In this document: piece after piece, positions 33,933-43,051 of the stretch
Layout of the letters: the number at the start of each line of letters is the position of its first letter
How positions within the stretch are numbered: the first letter of the stretch is position 1
Origin: Bacillota bacterium
GTDB lineage: Bacteria; Bacillota; Clostridia; Lachnospirales; Lachnospiraceae
Direction of reading: 5' to 3'
Length of the DNA: 64,000 bases
Assembly: GCA_023415055.1 (NCBI GenBank)
Contig: JAEZLZ010000113.1
Coordinates: 59,693-123,692 of the forward strand
The notes under the pieces: generated by a model
The model's database searches: none
Seen by the model: the letters and a program-made list of their open reading frames with translations, nothing else
Told to the model about the DNA's origin: nothing
Translations under genes and position numbers: made by a program

Positions 33933-35300
33933 CTAAAACAGCCTCTTCAAAAGCCTAATATGCTCCTTGTAAGGCGGATATCTCAGGGGCACATCCAACC
34001 AATTGGCTTTCTTTAGAACACTTTTTTTGTGGGTGAAGGTCAGGTAGCTCTCCTTACCATGATATCTGCCCATTCCGCTTTCCCCAACTCCTCCGAAGGG
34101 AAGCTGGGATGAAGCCAGATGCATAATCGTATCATTGATACAGCCACCACCATAAGCGATGCTTGTGATGATCTTCTTCTCATACGATTTATTTGTCGTA
34201 AAGTAATAGAGTGCCAGCGGCTTCGGACGTGCATTTATCATTGTGATCACATCGATAAGCTTATTAAATTCCAGAACAGGAAGAACAGGTCCAAAGATCT
34301 CCTCTGACATCACCTTGCTATTCCAGGTGATATGATCCAGAATCGTCGGACTAATCCGGTTCGCCTCTTTATAATAGGTTCCTCCTATTATCACCTTCTC
34401 ACCTTCGATGAGTCCAAGTAATCGGTCAAAATGTTTTTCATTGATAATCTTAGGAAAGCAATCATTTTGGCATGCATTCTCTCCATAGAAACGAAGGATA
34501 TATTTCTTCATCTTCACAATCAAGGCTTCCTTTACTTTGGTATGAACCAGAAGATAATCCGGAGCCACACAGGTCTGACCTGCATTCAGAAATTTGCCCC
34601 AAACAATTCGTCTTGCTGCCAGATCAAGATTGGCCGTCTCATCTACGATACAAGGGCTCTTCCCTCCTAACTCCAGTGTCACCGGGGTCAGATACTGTGA
34701 AGCAGCTCTCATGACTGTCTTACCTACGGATACACTGCCGGTAAAAAAGATATAATCAAACTTCTGCTCCAGAAGGGATTGGTTTGCTTCTCTTCCCCCT
34801 TGGATCACTGTGACATACTCCATAGGAAAGACTTCAGAAAGGATCAGCTCAATTACTGCTGAGGTATGGGGTGAGTAATTCGAAGGTTTCACAACTGCAC
34901 AGTTTCCGGCTGCAATGGCTCCCACCAAGGGTGAGATGGATAATTGAAACGGATAGTTCCAAGGTGACATAATCAGAACGATACCGAAAGGTTCCGAGTA
35001 TATCTTGCTGACGGAGGGGAAGTTTGTAATCGGTGTCATCACCCGTTTTGGCTTTGTCCATTCCTGCAGGTGTTTACGAGCGTATCTGATTTCCTCCAAC
35101 ACCATACCGATTTCCGTTGCATATGTCTCAAATGGAGCCTTGTTTAAATCATCGTGAAGAGCTTTTAGTATATCCTTCTCATGACTGCGAATTGCATGCT
35201 CCAGTTTACCCAGATACTCTATCCGGTGATGGACATTCCTTGCATTTCCCCGATCGTAATATTGTCTTTGTTCTTTTAAAACAGTTGCGATATCCTGCAT
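33933..35300 (-). CDS. Aldehyde dehydrogenase, class 3-like
   Basis: A 455-residue NAD(P)-dependent enzyme that oxidises aldehydes to acids. Visible motifs are the cofactor and oxyanion segment MSPWNYPFQLSISPL, FTGSVSVGKTVM, the catalytic Glu in LELGGKSP, and the catalytic Cys in NAGQTCVAPDY. Length and the tail SYLTFTHKKSVL fit the class 3 (fatty aldehyde) branch, and the hydrophobic C-terminus may give membrane association. AGGAGG lies before the ATG. Upstream of it is an imperfect tandem repeat. The physiological aldehyde is unknown. Confidence 0.93.
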   Translation of the reverse strand: MQDIATVLKEQRQYYDRGNARNVHHRIEYLGKLEHAIRSHEKDILKALHDDLNKAPFETYATEIGMVLEEIRYARKHLQEWTKPKRVMTPITNFPSVSKIYSEPFGIVLIMSPWNYPFQLSISPLVGAIAAGNCAVVKPSNYSPHTSAVIELILSEVFPMEYVTVIQGGREANQSLLEQKFDYIFFTGSVSVGKTVMRAASQYLTPVTLELGGKSPCIVDETANLDLAARRIVWGKFLNAGQTCVAPDYLLVHTKVKEALIVKMKKYILRFYGENACQNDCFPKIINEKHFDRLLGLIEGEKVIIGGTYYKEANRISPTILDHITWNSKVMSEEIFGPVLPVLEFNKLIDVITMINARPKPLALYYFTTNKSYEKKIITSIAYGGGCINDTIMHLASSQLPFGGVGESGMGRYHGKESYLTFTHKKSVLKKANWLDVPLRYPPYKEHIRLLKRLF

Positions 35301-35328
35301 TTTATCTCGACCTCCTGGCAGCTAATTA

Positions 35329-35450
35329 TTTCTGTTTCTTCTGTTATTACTATTACTTCTATTACTTCTGTTGCTTCTGATGCTTCCATATTTCTGTTGT
35401 TTCTATTATTTCTGATGCTTCCACTATTCTCTCTATTTACTGTTACTTTG
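35329..35450. repeat. Imperfect low-complexity tandem repeat of TTCT-based units
   Basis: About 120 bases upstream of the aldehyde dehydrogenase consist of TTCTRTTRYT-type units, about 9-10 bases each. One 14-base segment, TTCTGATGCTTCCA, occurs twice 35 bases apart (35375-35388 and 35410-35423). On the minus strand the tract is purine-rich. It is in the region where the promoter of the aldehyde dehydrogenase should lie. Confidence 0.7.
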
Positions 35451-35553
35451 AGTTCATTATAGTTAATATTAACCTATCTTTCATTTTCTTCTATTGTAGT
35501 CTTTCTTATTCCTTTTTTCAATGCTTGATCGGTTTTGTAAAATGAATAAAGCA

Positions 35554-35591
35554 TAAAAAAACCGAATGGTTACATGTCTGTACCCATCCGG
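35554..35591 (-). terminator. Terminator after the flavodoxin remnant
   Basis: An imperfect stem between CCGAATGGTTACAT (35562-35575) and GTACCCATCCGG (35580-35591) is followed on the minus strand by a long T-run (A-run 35555-35561). Confidence 0.75.
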
Positions 35592-35604
35592 CTGATAATT
35601 TCTA

Positions 35605-35763
35605 TTATTTACTTCCCAGCTTATACACCAGCTCTTGAATCAGTTTCTCACGGTGTTTATTCTTCCAGTTTATGATGGCTGTATCCTTTATCACAGCTCC
35701 TTTTTTTGCGCAAACTTTAACCATCTTCTTGATTGCCAGGTTGCCGCCCATCCAGGCATACGG
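35605..35763 (-). pseudogene. C-terminal remnant of a flavodoxin
   Basis: An open frame of about 52 codons ends with TAA at 35605-35607. Its reading AWMGGNLAIKKMVKVC, then KKGAVIKDTAIINWK, matches the last helix and strand of flavodoxin-domain proteins. The N-terminal FMN site, about 100-140 residues, is missing. At its 5' end it runs directly, but in another frame, into a DUF1905-like fragment, so a deletion probably fused the two. No start codon or ribosome site is available for this frame. Confidence 0.65.
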
Positions 35764-35828
35764 AAAATATATGCACCATTCACTCTATCCACTTTATGAA
35801 TTATTGCATCAAATTCCTGCTTCATCAT
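35763..35828 (-). pseudogene. N-terminal remnant of a DUF1905-like protein
   Basis: From the ATG at 35828 the frame reads MKQEFDAIIHKVDRVNGAYIF, which matches the first strand-loop-strand of DUF1905 domains. The frame then changes character and ends at 35691 after unrelated residues. A weak GGAG precedes the ATG. The rest of the domain, normally about 80-150 residues, is gone. The break coincides with the beginning of the flavodoxin remnant. Confidence 0.5.
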
Positions 35829-35903
35829 GAACTCCATTCTGTAACTAACCCATGAATTTGGTATTTGATCCAATCAACTGGGCTTTATATTTGTTACATT
35901 TAA

Positions 35904-36701
35904 TTACAAATAATTTTGATCCTTAAGCAGATTCATGACCGGTACATTATAGGTAATGTCTTTAGGAGTATAATTAAACTTCTCCTCTTCGTTCTGCTCC
36001 TCCTCATCCTTAAGTAACTCAAGAAATTCCAGATAATCATCATAGCTGAATAGGGAGGTAAGATTCTGAAGCTCATTATCCGAACCAGCCACACTACTCG
36101 CGATCAGAAAAGCATAATTGTTCTGTACCGGTGCAGAAGCAGCCATAGCTGGTTTACTTTGCTGGGTACTAGATGTGACCGTTCCGGTACTTACCACCGC
36201 ACCCTTGGCATCCGCACCTTGCTGCATAAAATTAACTACCTTCTTTACATAATTCTGTGTCTCCTCAAAGGGAGGAATCCCACCATATTTTTTGACATTA
36301 CCGCTGCCGGCATTATAAGCAGCCAACGCAAGTTTAGTGTTACCCTCATACCTTTTTAGCAATCCAGCGATATACTTTGCTCCACCCATAATGTTTTGCT
36401 CTGCATTAAAGGAATCAGTTACTCCTAAGGACTTTGCGGTTGCAGGCATAAGTTGCATTACGCCTTGAGCACCGCAACGGGATATTGCATTGGGATTGAA
36501 GTCTGATTCTGCTTTACCGATTGCTTTCAAAAGTTCAACCGGTACATTATATTCATTTGCCGCTTTATCAAATATCTCATCCAGGGATTTTGTTTCTCCT
36601 AAGAAGGAAGAAAAAAATGAGCTATCCGAATTTTTCTTTACTGTACCAGTGTTTTGTATATTCTTTTTATCTACCTTTGTTATTCCATTGATTTCAGCCA
36701 T
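35904..36701 (-). CDS. Lytic transglycosylase (SLT domain)
   Basis: A 265-residue peptidoglycan-cleaving enzyme. The SLT domain covers about residues 40-165, with catalytic Glu65 in GKAESDFNPNA, then GVMQLMPATA, GGAKYIAGLL and ALAAYNAGSGNVKKYGG. No signal peptide is present; the first 35 residues are polar, as in transglycosylases exported by the flagellar or other non-Sec route. The tail from 170 is low in complexity, with an acidic run near 245. GAAGGTG precedes the ATG. It is transcribed alone. Confidence 0.92.
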   Translation of the reverse strand: MAEINGITKVDKKNIQNTGTVKKNSDSSFFSSFLGETKSLDEIFDKAANEYNVPVELLKAIGKAESDFNPNAISRCGAQGVMQLMPATAKSLGVTDSFNAEQNIMGGAKYIAGLLKRYEGNTKLALAAYNAGSGNVKKYGGIPPFEETQNYVKKVVNFMQQGADAKGAVVSTGTVTSSTQQSKPAMAASAPVQNNYAFLIASSVAGSDNELQNLTSLFSYDDYLEFLELLKDEEEQNEEEKFNYTPKDITYNVPVMNLLKDQNYL

Positions 36702-37010
36702 TGTATCACCTTCATACTGCTGTCAGCAGCCTTTTTATACATAATTTATTAGTATCTGAGAATCCTAGTATGCGGGATATAACCCGAACGTATTACTTTG
36801 AATCCTATTTTAAGCTATTTTATAACATTAATCAACACGATAGTTTAAATAGGTCTTAATTGACTATTCTTTCTGCTTATGAGTTGTCGCTAATAGAGTA
36901 CTCCTCCTTGGGTGTAACAGAAATCATCTTATTATGATTTGCTTCGTTCGTCCAATCATATGTAGGAACTTCCAATTATGAATAATTATTTCTATAATTC
37001 GTTCTGATAC
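36702..37010. other. Divergent intergenic region between the transglycosylase gene and fprA
   Basis: No coding region is seen on either strand. A short perfect inverted repeat, CTGCTG/CAGCAG, is at about 36717-36730. The fprA promoter follows at 37011. Confidence 0.5.
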
Positions 37011-37040
37011 TTGTTTTCACGGATATTTATGTAGTACAAT
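37011..37040 (+). promoter_or_regulatory. Probable fprA promoter
   Basis: TTGTTT (37011-37016), an 18-base spacer and TACAAT (37035-37040). The leader then contains an inverted repeat ATGCCAA/TTGGCAT (37062-37068 with 37089-37095), which could be an operator or a hairpin ahead of the ribosome site. Confidence 0.55.
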
Positions 37041-37133
37041 AGCAATAAAGTAGTTTTTTAGATGCCAAGCGTAATATACTGCATTATTTTGGCATTATAA
37101 AATATATCATTATTCATCTCAGGAGGTTTTACT

Positions 37134-38333
37134 ATGTATTGTGTCCAGGAAATAGCACCCAAGGTTTTTTGGGTAGGCGGCAGCGACAGACGATTAGCAT
37201 TGTTTGAAAATATGTTCCCCCTTCCAAATGGTGTCGCATATAATTCGTATCTGATTACGGACGATAAGACTGCATTAATTGACACGGTTGACCGTTCTAT
37301 CAGTGATTTATATCTTGAAAATGTAACGCATGTCCTGAATGGACGTACCCTTGATTATCTGGTTATTAATCATATGGAACCGGACCATTGTGCTAACATC
37401 GAAGAGATTGCACGTCGTTATCCGAAGGTTAAGATCATCGGCAACAAGAAGACCTATCAGTTCATTGAGCAATTCTATGCTATGGATTTAAAGGCAAATT
37501 ATCAAGAAGTTAAGGAAGGGGAGGAGCTTTCACTCGGAAGCACAACTCTTCGCTTCTATACCGCTCCGATGGTTCACTGGCCTGAGGTTATGGTTACCTA
37601 TGAGCTAACGAATGGTATCCTGTTCTCCGCGGACGCATTCGGTTCCTTCGGTGCAAATGCAGGCAATATTTTTGCTGATGAGATCGATGAAAAGGATGTG
37701 GATGAAGCCAGACGTTATTATGCCAACATTGTCGGACGTTACGGCTCACAGGTTCAGGCTTTATTTAAGAAACTGGTAGGACTAGAGATTAATATGATCT
37801 GTGCTCTTCACGGATTGATCTGGCGCCAGCAGGACATACCATTTATTATGGATAAGTATGATAAATGGAGCCGTTATGAGCCGGAGAAAAAAGGTGTTGT
37901 ATTAGTCTATGCTTCAATGTACGGTAACACGGAAAATGTAATGAATGCACTGGCGAATAAACTGGCTTTACGCGGTGTCCGCGATATGAAGATGTATGAT
38001 GTATCTAAGACTCATCCTTCCTATATTATCTCCGATCTGTGGAAGTATAGCCATATGGTACTTGGCTCACCCACCTATAATATGCATCTTTACTTTGTTA
38101 TGGATTCTCTTTTGAAGGACATCTCCGTACTTGGTTTGAAGGATCGTAAGGTATCCATTATAGGTAATCATTCCTGGGCAAGCGCTGCGATGAAGACCAT
38201 GACGACTCATATAGAAGCCATGAATAACATGGAGATTATCGGAACTCCGATGGATGTTCGTTCAACCATAAAAGAAGAAAAGGAACAGGATTTAGATGAA
38301 TTGGCTGATGCAATTGTAGCTTCTCTGAACTAA
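37134..38333 (+). CDS. fprA: FprA-type flavodiiron protein
   Basis: A 399-residue cytosolic enzyme that reduces O2 or NO to protect anaerobes. The N-terminal metallo-beta-lactamase-like domain carries the di-iron site: HMEPDH at residues 80-85, VHWPEV with the next His, FSADAFGSFG with the bridging Asp, and ALHGLIW with the last His. The C-terminal flavodoxin domain begins at about 255 with VYASMYGNTENVMNAL and has GSPTYN and NHSWASAAM around the FMN. CAGGAGG lies 8-9 bases before the ATG. Whether O2 or NO is the main substrate is not visible. It stands alone with its own promoter and terminator. Confidence 0.96.
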   Translation: MYCVQEIAPKVFWVGGSDRRLALFENMFPLPNGVAYNSYLITDDKTALIDTVDRSISDLYLENVTHVLNGRTLDYLVINHMEPDHCANIEEIARRYPKVKIIGNKKTYQFIEQFYAMDLKANYQEVKEGEELSLGSTTLRFYTAPMVHWPEVMVTYELTNGILFSADAFGSFGANAGNIFADEIDEKDVDEARRYYANIVGRYGSQVQALFKKLVGLEINMICALHGLIWRQQDIPFIMDKYDKWSRYEPEKKGVVLVYASMYGNTENVMNALANKLALRGVRDMKMYDVSKTHPSYIISDLWKYSHMVLGSPTYNMHLYFVMDSLLKDISVLGLKDRKVSIIGNHSWASAAMKTMTTHIEAMNNMEIIGTPMDVRSTIKEEKEQDLDELADAIVASLN

Positions 38334-38355
38334 GGTGATTCGTGCGCTCAACGTG

Positions 38356-38420
38356 GTCCAGCTTCGCTGGACACACGGCGTAAATGTAAAAGGCTGGGCT
38401 ATACGCCCAGCCTTATTTTA
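38356..38420 (+). terminator. fprA terminator, two hairpins
   Basis: A first hairpin GTCCAGC-TTC-GCTGGAC (38356-38372) is followed by a second, 10-bp GC-rich stem (38390-38399 with 38405-38414) with a T-rich tail. The second is the likely terminator and also faces the convergent EAL gene. Confidence 0.85.
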
Positions 38421-38425
38421 GTTTC

Positions 38426-40450
38426 TTATTGTAATATGCCTTCTACCAGTGCAAGGAACTGTTCTTCCTTAATCGGCCGGGAGAAAAAATACCCCTGATA
38501 AACATCACAATTTTTCTTCTTTAGCCATAAAAACTGCTCTTTGGTTTCTACTCCCTCAGCAACTACCTTCATCTTAAAGCGGTGAGTAAATTCAATAATC
38601 ATCTCGACTAAATCGCCGATCTTCTCATCCTCTAGGATACGATCAGTAAACGCCTTATCAATCTTAATCGTCTGTACCGGCATAATACCCAGATGATTCA
38701 AGGAAGAGTATCCTGTTCCGAAGTCGTCTAATTCTACACCGATTCCCGCGCTGAACAATTGTCTCAGATTCTGGAGCAATTCAGAGTAATGCAGTGAGAC
38801 CTCACTCTCGGTAACCTCCACTTTGATCTGATCAGCGGAAACCTCATTCTGTACCAGGACATCCAGAAAACGCTCAGTAAAGTTTGGATTAATCAATTCC
38901 AGAAAAGATGCATTCACCGCAATAGGAATATGTACCTGCGGATGTTCAAAGAGTAAACGATTTTTCTTTACAAATTGGCAGACCTGTGAAATTACAAGTT
39001 TTCCTATGTCATCAATCAAACCATTACGTTCCGCAATTGGTATAAAGATTCCCGGAGGAATCTCCCCAATCTGAGAATGTCTCCAACGAAGCAATGCCTC
39101 CGCTCCGCATATCTTCTCGTCATTGTCGTATTGTGGCTGATACATTAGATACAGCTCATTGTTTTCAATAGAATGGGATAGGCTCTTTTCAATCTGTAAT
39201 TCTCTGTCATGTCGTTCAAGCAGCTCCGGCCCGAACCAGGTAATCAGGTTCCTACATTTCTCTCTGCCGGCGTCAAACATAGCAAACTCGCAGCGTTCCA
39301 TCCATTGTTCCGGTTCTAGGAACTCTTCCGTAAAATTAATTGCACCTGCGATAATATTGATCTTCATTTCTATGGTATTGATTTTGATAGATGATACAAA
39401 CCGCTCAAATAACCCCTGGTAAACTTCAATAATTTCATCGTTGTTATAATCTTCATTAATTAAGATTATGTATCTTCCTTTTCCGATACTGTACATCTGA
39501 CCACCGGAAATCTCCTCGAAGAAGGACATGATATCAATACCAATGAGATAATATAGTGTCTCGATTAACACATTCCCAAGGGACACTTCTATCTTGTCAG
39601 AATCCTTGACACCGATCAGCAGCATAGTCCCCAGACGTCCCAACTGTTCTGACCTGGAATGTCGTAGACGGTCAAAAAGCTTCTCACGATTATAAAAGCC
39701 GGTCTGACTATCATGATAGGCCAGAAATTCAATACGCTCCTGATAATCCGTTAACTTCTTCACGTTATCCTGAAGCTCTTGCTGTTGAACCGAGGCTTGT
39801 CTGTATAAGCATTCAATTTCCTCGTTCTTCTTTACTAATTCCTCGCTATGCTCATTCAGAGTACTTATATACTCCTTGCTATTCTTCTCCTGATAACTGA
39901 CATTAAGTAAAGCACACATTAGCAAACTTGCAAATACAAGCAAATAAGGATGATACTGTAGTGATACAAGATATGCCTGATTATCCGGTGCAATCCATGA
40001 TGCCGAAGGAATAACAATAAAGGAGGAAATCACTACAAATAAAACCATCTCCCAACACTTTGATTCTCTTTTTTTATGCTTGGAATAAAAGTATGGTATA
40101 CAATAAATGAGTATATTAAGCAGCTGTACCAAAAGCAAACTCCATATAATTGTACCGTTCACCATACTAATAGAAACGGATGATATTACCCCTGCGGTCA
40201 AACCGGCTACCGGTCCTAAGAAAAAGGTGATAAAGCCGATCATCAAAAATCTTGCATCCGGCATTCCAGTCAGTTCAGACAGCTTCAATAGAATAACCAT
40301 AATGGATTGTATGAGGCCTATAATCAATCCACCAAACAGCATATCATTATACTTGTGAACTCCCGAAAAATGATTGAAGATACGCAACCCATAGAAAGAC
40401 AGGAAAAAGGCTAAACCATATACAATGATTAATTTCGACGCATATACCAT
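38426..40450 (-). CDS. Membrane EAL phosphodiesterase with degenerate GGDEF domain
   Basis: A 674-residue protein predicted to degrade c-di-GMP. Residues 1-190 contain about six hydrophobic helices of the 5TM LytS/YhcK type, followed by a coiled coil (about 195-245). The GGDEF domain (about 250-405) has GKGRY in place of GGDEF, so it cannot be an active cyclase and may instead bind GTP or regulate. The EAL domain (about 420-674) retains AEALLRW, the VNAS segment, VTESEVSLH, DDFGTGYSSLNHL, TIKIDKAF and AEGVETKEQ, so it should be active. AGGAGG precedes the ATG. Transcribed alone. Confidence 0.9.
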   Translation of the reverse strand: MVYASKLIIVYGLAFFLSFYGLRIFNHFSGVHKYNDMLFGGLIIGLIQSIMVILLKLSELTGMPDARFLMIGFITFFLGPVAGLTAGVISSVSISMVNGTIIWSLLLVQLLNILIYCIPYFYSKHKKRESKCWEMVLFVVISSFIVIPSASWIAPDNQAYLVSLQYHPYLLVFASLLMCALLNVSYQEKNSKEYISTLNEHSEELVKKNEEIECLYRQASVQQQELQDNVKKLTDYQERIEFLAYHDSQTGFYNREKLFDRLRHSRSEQLGRLGTMLLIGVKDSDKIEVSLGNVLIETLYYLIGIDIMSFFEEISGGQMYSIGKGRYIILINEDYNNDEIIEVYQGLFERFVSSIKINTIEMKINIIAGAINFTEEFLEPEQWMERCEFAMFDAGREKCRNLITWFGPELLERHDRELQIEKSLSHSIENNELYLMYQPQYDNDEKICGAEALLRWRHSQIGEIPPGIFIPIAERNGLIDDIGKLVISQVCQFVKKNRLLFEHPQVHIPIAVNASFLELINPNFTERFLDVLVQNEVSADQIKVEVTESEVSLHYSELLQNLRQLFSAGIGVELDDFGTGYSSLNHLGIMPVQTIKIDKAFTDRILEDEKIGDLVEMIIEFTHRFKMKVVAEGVETKEQFLWLKKKNCDVYQGYFFSRPIKEEQFLALVEGILQ

Positions 40451-40744
40451 AATGCCAACCTCCTATAGCTCTATTATTTCGTCAGCTTCATGTAATCCGG
40501 TCGAATTGAAGAGATTACCAAACAGTTACTTATCTGACATAATATTTATATATTATACGATAGTATTTAAAAACTATCAATATCTGTTATTGTATGACAA
40601 ATTATGATAAATTATATCTTATCATAAATTATTCTAACATTATGATATATATATTGCTTGAATCCACAAAAAGAAAGGGGTTTACAATGCATTAATGTCT
40701 TTCCTATCATAAATTTTACACCCATTTTTATAAAGTATGCAGAA

Positions 40745-40779
40745 CCCCCTTGGTTGGGCTAATAATCCAACCAAGGGGG
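40745..40779. terminator. Perfect 13-bp GC-rich hairpin
   Basis: CCCCCTTGGTTGG (40745-40757) pairs with 40767-40779 with a 9-base loop. It is downstream of the secreted-protein remnant on the minus strand. No T-run follows, so its role as terminator is only likely. Confidence 0.6.
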
Positions 40780-40821
40780 GGTCACTACATGCCTCATAAG
40801 GAGGTTAAAATATATTCTGTT

Positions 40822-41080
40822 TTACTCTGTGAAACCTACTGTTGTTGTTATTACGCCATCGACCGTCTCGAACATGATAACGTCGGAATAAGCAGAATAT
40901 CCTTGCATATCTCTCATCTCGAACATCTGCATGAAAACACCATCTCCCAGTTCAATCTCCTCAAAAGTCATATTGTTATCCCATATATACATATCGTTCT
41001 ATACGGTTAGGGTCTACAAAATCATTCTGCCATACACTGGATCCACCTGTTTGGATGACTATCTTCACCTCTAAGACTAA
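40822..41080 (-). pseudogene. Frameshifted remnant of a protein, perhaps extracellular
   Basis: Two frames continue one protein. The upstream one (about 41080 to 40980) reads VKIVIQTGGSSVWQNDFVDP, then NRIERYV. The downstream one (40998-40822) reads NNMTFEEIELGDGVFMQMFE, then MRDMQGYSAYSDVIMFETV, then GVITTTVGFTE and a stop. A shift around 40985 joins them. Base composition is codon-like throughout. It lies 10 bases after the end of a secreted Ig-like protein on the same strand, so it may be a lost neighbour. I cannot name the family. Confidence 0.45.
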
Positions 41081-41090
41081 TTATGATTGG

Positions 41091-41927
41091 TTACTCTACA
41101 TACATCAAAGAGTCAATCAAATATTCAGCATCTGCATAGATATTGTAACCCTCAATATCTGTAGTAATAATTTCAATCGAATAGTCGTCAATAGAAACAT
41201 GATAGGATATCATTCTGCATGAAGCTGTTGCAGTAGTTAGGATAAAGCTATATGCAAAGGATTTCGTACCATTTTGTGATTCATATGCAAAGGTATTGAA
41301 ATCGGATACCTCTGTCGTACCAGCACCATAACTTGCATCCATAGATTCTTGTAAGATTTTTTGATTAACGTCTTTCAGTGACGCTGCAATTTCTTTATAG
41401 GAAGAAGCTTTTTTGCCTGTTTTTTCGGCAATCACTGTGATACCTGATTTTGAATCAGGAACTGCTAACGTTGCTACATGAGAGCCATCTTCTCTTTCCT
41501 CGCCTGATACCTCATATGCAACAGGTGCGACAAAGCTGAGGCCTGCCATAAGTATTTCCTGGTAATCAGCTGATATTTGATAAGGATTTGCAGCCGGAAT
41601 AACAGTTACGTTACAGGTGTAATTCTTTTTATTTACGGTAGCTGTAATTTTAGCCGTACCTACTGATTGAGCTGTTACAAAACCTTTATTCGTAACCGTT
41701 GCAACTTTCTTATTACTGCTTTTCCAGGTTATCTTACCTCTTGTGCCTATCACTTCCAGGGTAGTGGTTGCAGAAATCTCCATTTTTAATTTCGTATCGC
41801 TAAGCTTAACTGTAGCTGCTTCTGCTACTGCTACATTAACTACATAAGGTACTGTTACCGGTGCTGCAACTGCTACCGCAACTAAAAGTGCAATAGCCAC
41901 TAATTTCATTCTAAAATTCTTCATCAT
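41091..41927 (-). CDS. Secreted Ig-like (BIG2) domain protein
   Basis: A 278-residue exported protein. A signal peptide covers about residues 1-38, with a basic start, a long Ala/Val-rich core and a likely AEAA cleavage site. A bacterial Ig-like group 2 domain follows (about 40-115), with the signature ITWKSSNKKVATVTNKGFVTAQSVGTAKITA. The rest (about 120-278) is of unknown fold, beta-rich and acidic near the end. I chose the ATG at 41927 because GGAGG lies 8 bases upstream; an earlier TTG or ATG in frame has none. No anchor motif is seen, so it may be free or wall-bound by other means. BIG2 domains usually support adhesion or wall binding. Confidence 0.85.
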   Translation of the reverse strand: MMKNFRMKLVAIALLVAVAVAAPVTVPYVVNVAVAEAATVKLSDTKLKMEISATTTLEVIGTRGKITWKSSNKKVATVTNKGFVTAQSVGTAKITATVNKKNYTCNVTVIPAANPYQISADYQEILMAGLSFVAPVAYEVSGEEREDGSHVATLAVPDSKSGITVIAEKTGKKASSYKEIAASLKDVNQKILQESMDASYGAGTTEVSDFNTFAYESQNGTKSFAYSFILTTATASCRMISYHVSIDDYSIEIITTDIEGYNIYADAEYLIDSLMYVE

Positions 41928-42130
41928 ACACTTATCCTCCAACATCAATTTGATATAACCTTGAACACATCCCTATTATAGAATAATAATAAGAAAAAAA
42001 CTGTCCAATGCATGAAATGGCTCTTTTTCTGCATGAAATTAAAATATTGCTAATTTTCGTGAGGCGTGAGGTCGTAAGACGTGTGGTCGTAAAATTATGT
42101 ACTGAAATTAATTATGAAAATTTGAGACAT

Positions 42131-42176
42131 AAAAAGGGCTTTTGCTAGACAATGATGATTCATCTTGCAAAAGCCC
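42131..42176 (-). terminator. Terminator of the sugar ABC operon
   Basis: A perfect 10-bp stem (42136-42145 with 42167-42176) is followed on the minus strand by five T. It lies 30 bases after the last permease gene. Confidence 0.88.
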
Positions 42177-42205
42177 CATATTCCACAAAAAATTCTATGA
42201 ATCTA

Positions 42206-43051
42206 TTATTCCTTCACGCCACCTAAGGCAACGCCCGCAATAATGTATTTTGATAACAGGAAGTATACAATAAATAAAGGTAATACGGTAAGCGTTAGTC
42301 CTAAATAGATAGAACCGAACTCCGTCTTATAAATATCTCCACGAAGTAAACTAACCATGATAGGCATTGTGTACTTATCATTATTTGTAAGTAAGATCAA
42401 AGGCATAAACAGGTTATTCCAGCTTCCAACGAAGGCGAAAATCGCTTGGGTTGCAATTGCCGGTTTCATAATCGGAATAATAATCCGGTTAAAAATATTA
42501 AATTCTCCCGCTCCGTCGATACGACCTGAATTCACAATATCAATCGACAAGGAAGCAATAAGATACTGCCTCATAAAGAATACCATAGCTGGTGCTGCTA
42601 TTGAAGGCAAAATTAAAGGAAGAAAATTATTTGTCATATGGATTTTATAAATAAACTGATAAAAACCAATACTGGTTACCTGTGCAGGTATCATCATTAC
42701 CGCCAAAATAAAGGTGAAGAACGGTTGACGTAATCTCCAGTCATAAGCAACCAATGCATATGCGGTTAAGGAAGAGAAATATACCGCACAGGCTGTTGAA
42801 CCGGTAGATATAATTACAGAGTTTATAAATCCCTTGATTGGATCAAATGTTTTACCTTCTAATACTGCCCAATTACTCGCTAAAAATTTTGAAGGTAATA
42901 ATGAAATTGCATGCTGTTGTATTTCAAAAGTACTGCGAGTTGCATTCATAATCATGATCCAGAAAGGCAGGATACTTAATACCGCCAGCGCAATACACAC
43001 AATGTACTTAACAATCTTTAAAACAACCTGGGATGCGCGATTTTTCTTCAT
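42206..43051 (-). CDS. Sugar ABC transporter permease, MalG type
   Basis: A 281-residue inner subunit of a carbohydrate importer, with six hydrophobic helices. The EAA loop, which docks the ATPase, reads DIVNSGRIDGAGEFNIFNRIIIPIMKPA. The C-terminal end is VALGGVKE, typical of CUT1-family permeases. It shares the TAATG overlap with the upstream permease stop, so translation is coupled. Its ATPase is not in the operon; CUT1 importers of clostridia commonly share one MsmX-like ATPase encoded elsewhere. The sugar is unknown. Confidence 0.93.
   Translation of the reverse strand: MKKNRASQVVLKIVKYIVCIALAVLSILPFWIMIMNATRSTFEIQQHAISLLPSKFLASNWAVLEGKTFDPIKGFINSVIISTGSTACAVYFSSLTAYALVAYDWRLRQPFFTFILAVMMIPAQVTSIGFYQFIYKIHMTNNFLPLILPSIAAPAMVFFMRQYLIASLSIDIVNSGRIDGAGEFNIFNRIIIPIMKPAIATQAIFAFVGSWNNLFMPLILLTNNDKYTMPIMVSLLRGDIYKTEFGSIYLGLTLTVLPLFIVYFLLSKYIIAGVALGGVKE

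Noticed and set aside
36961..37133. PerR/Fur box before fprA
   Set aside because: Only partial palindromes; not close enough to the consensus to name a regulator.
40750..41010. 86-codon plus-strand frame
   Set aside because: The minus strand over the same bases reads as protein-like sequence, so this is its shadow.
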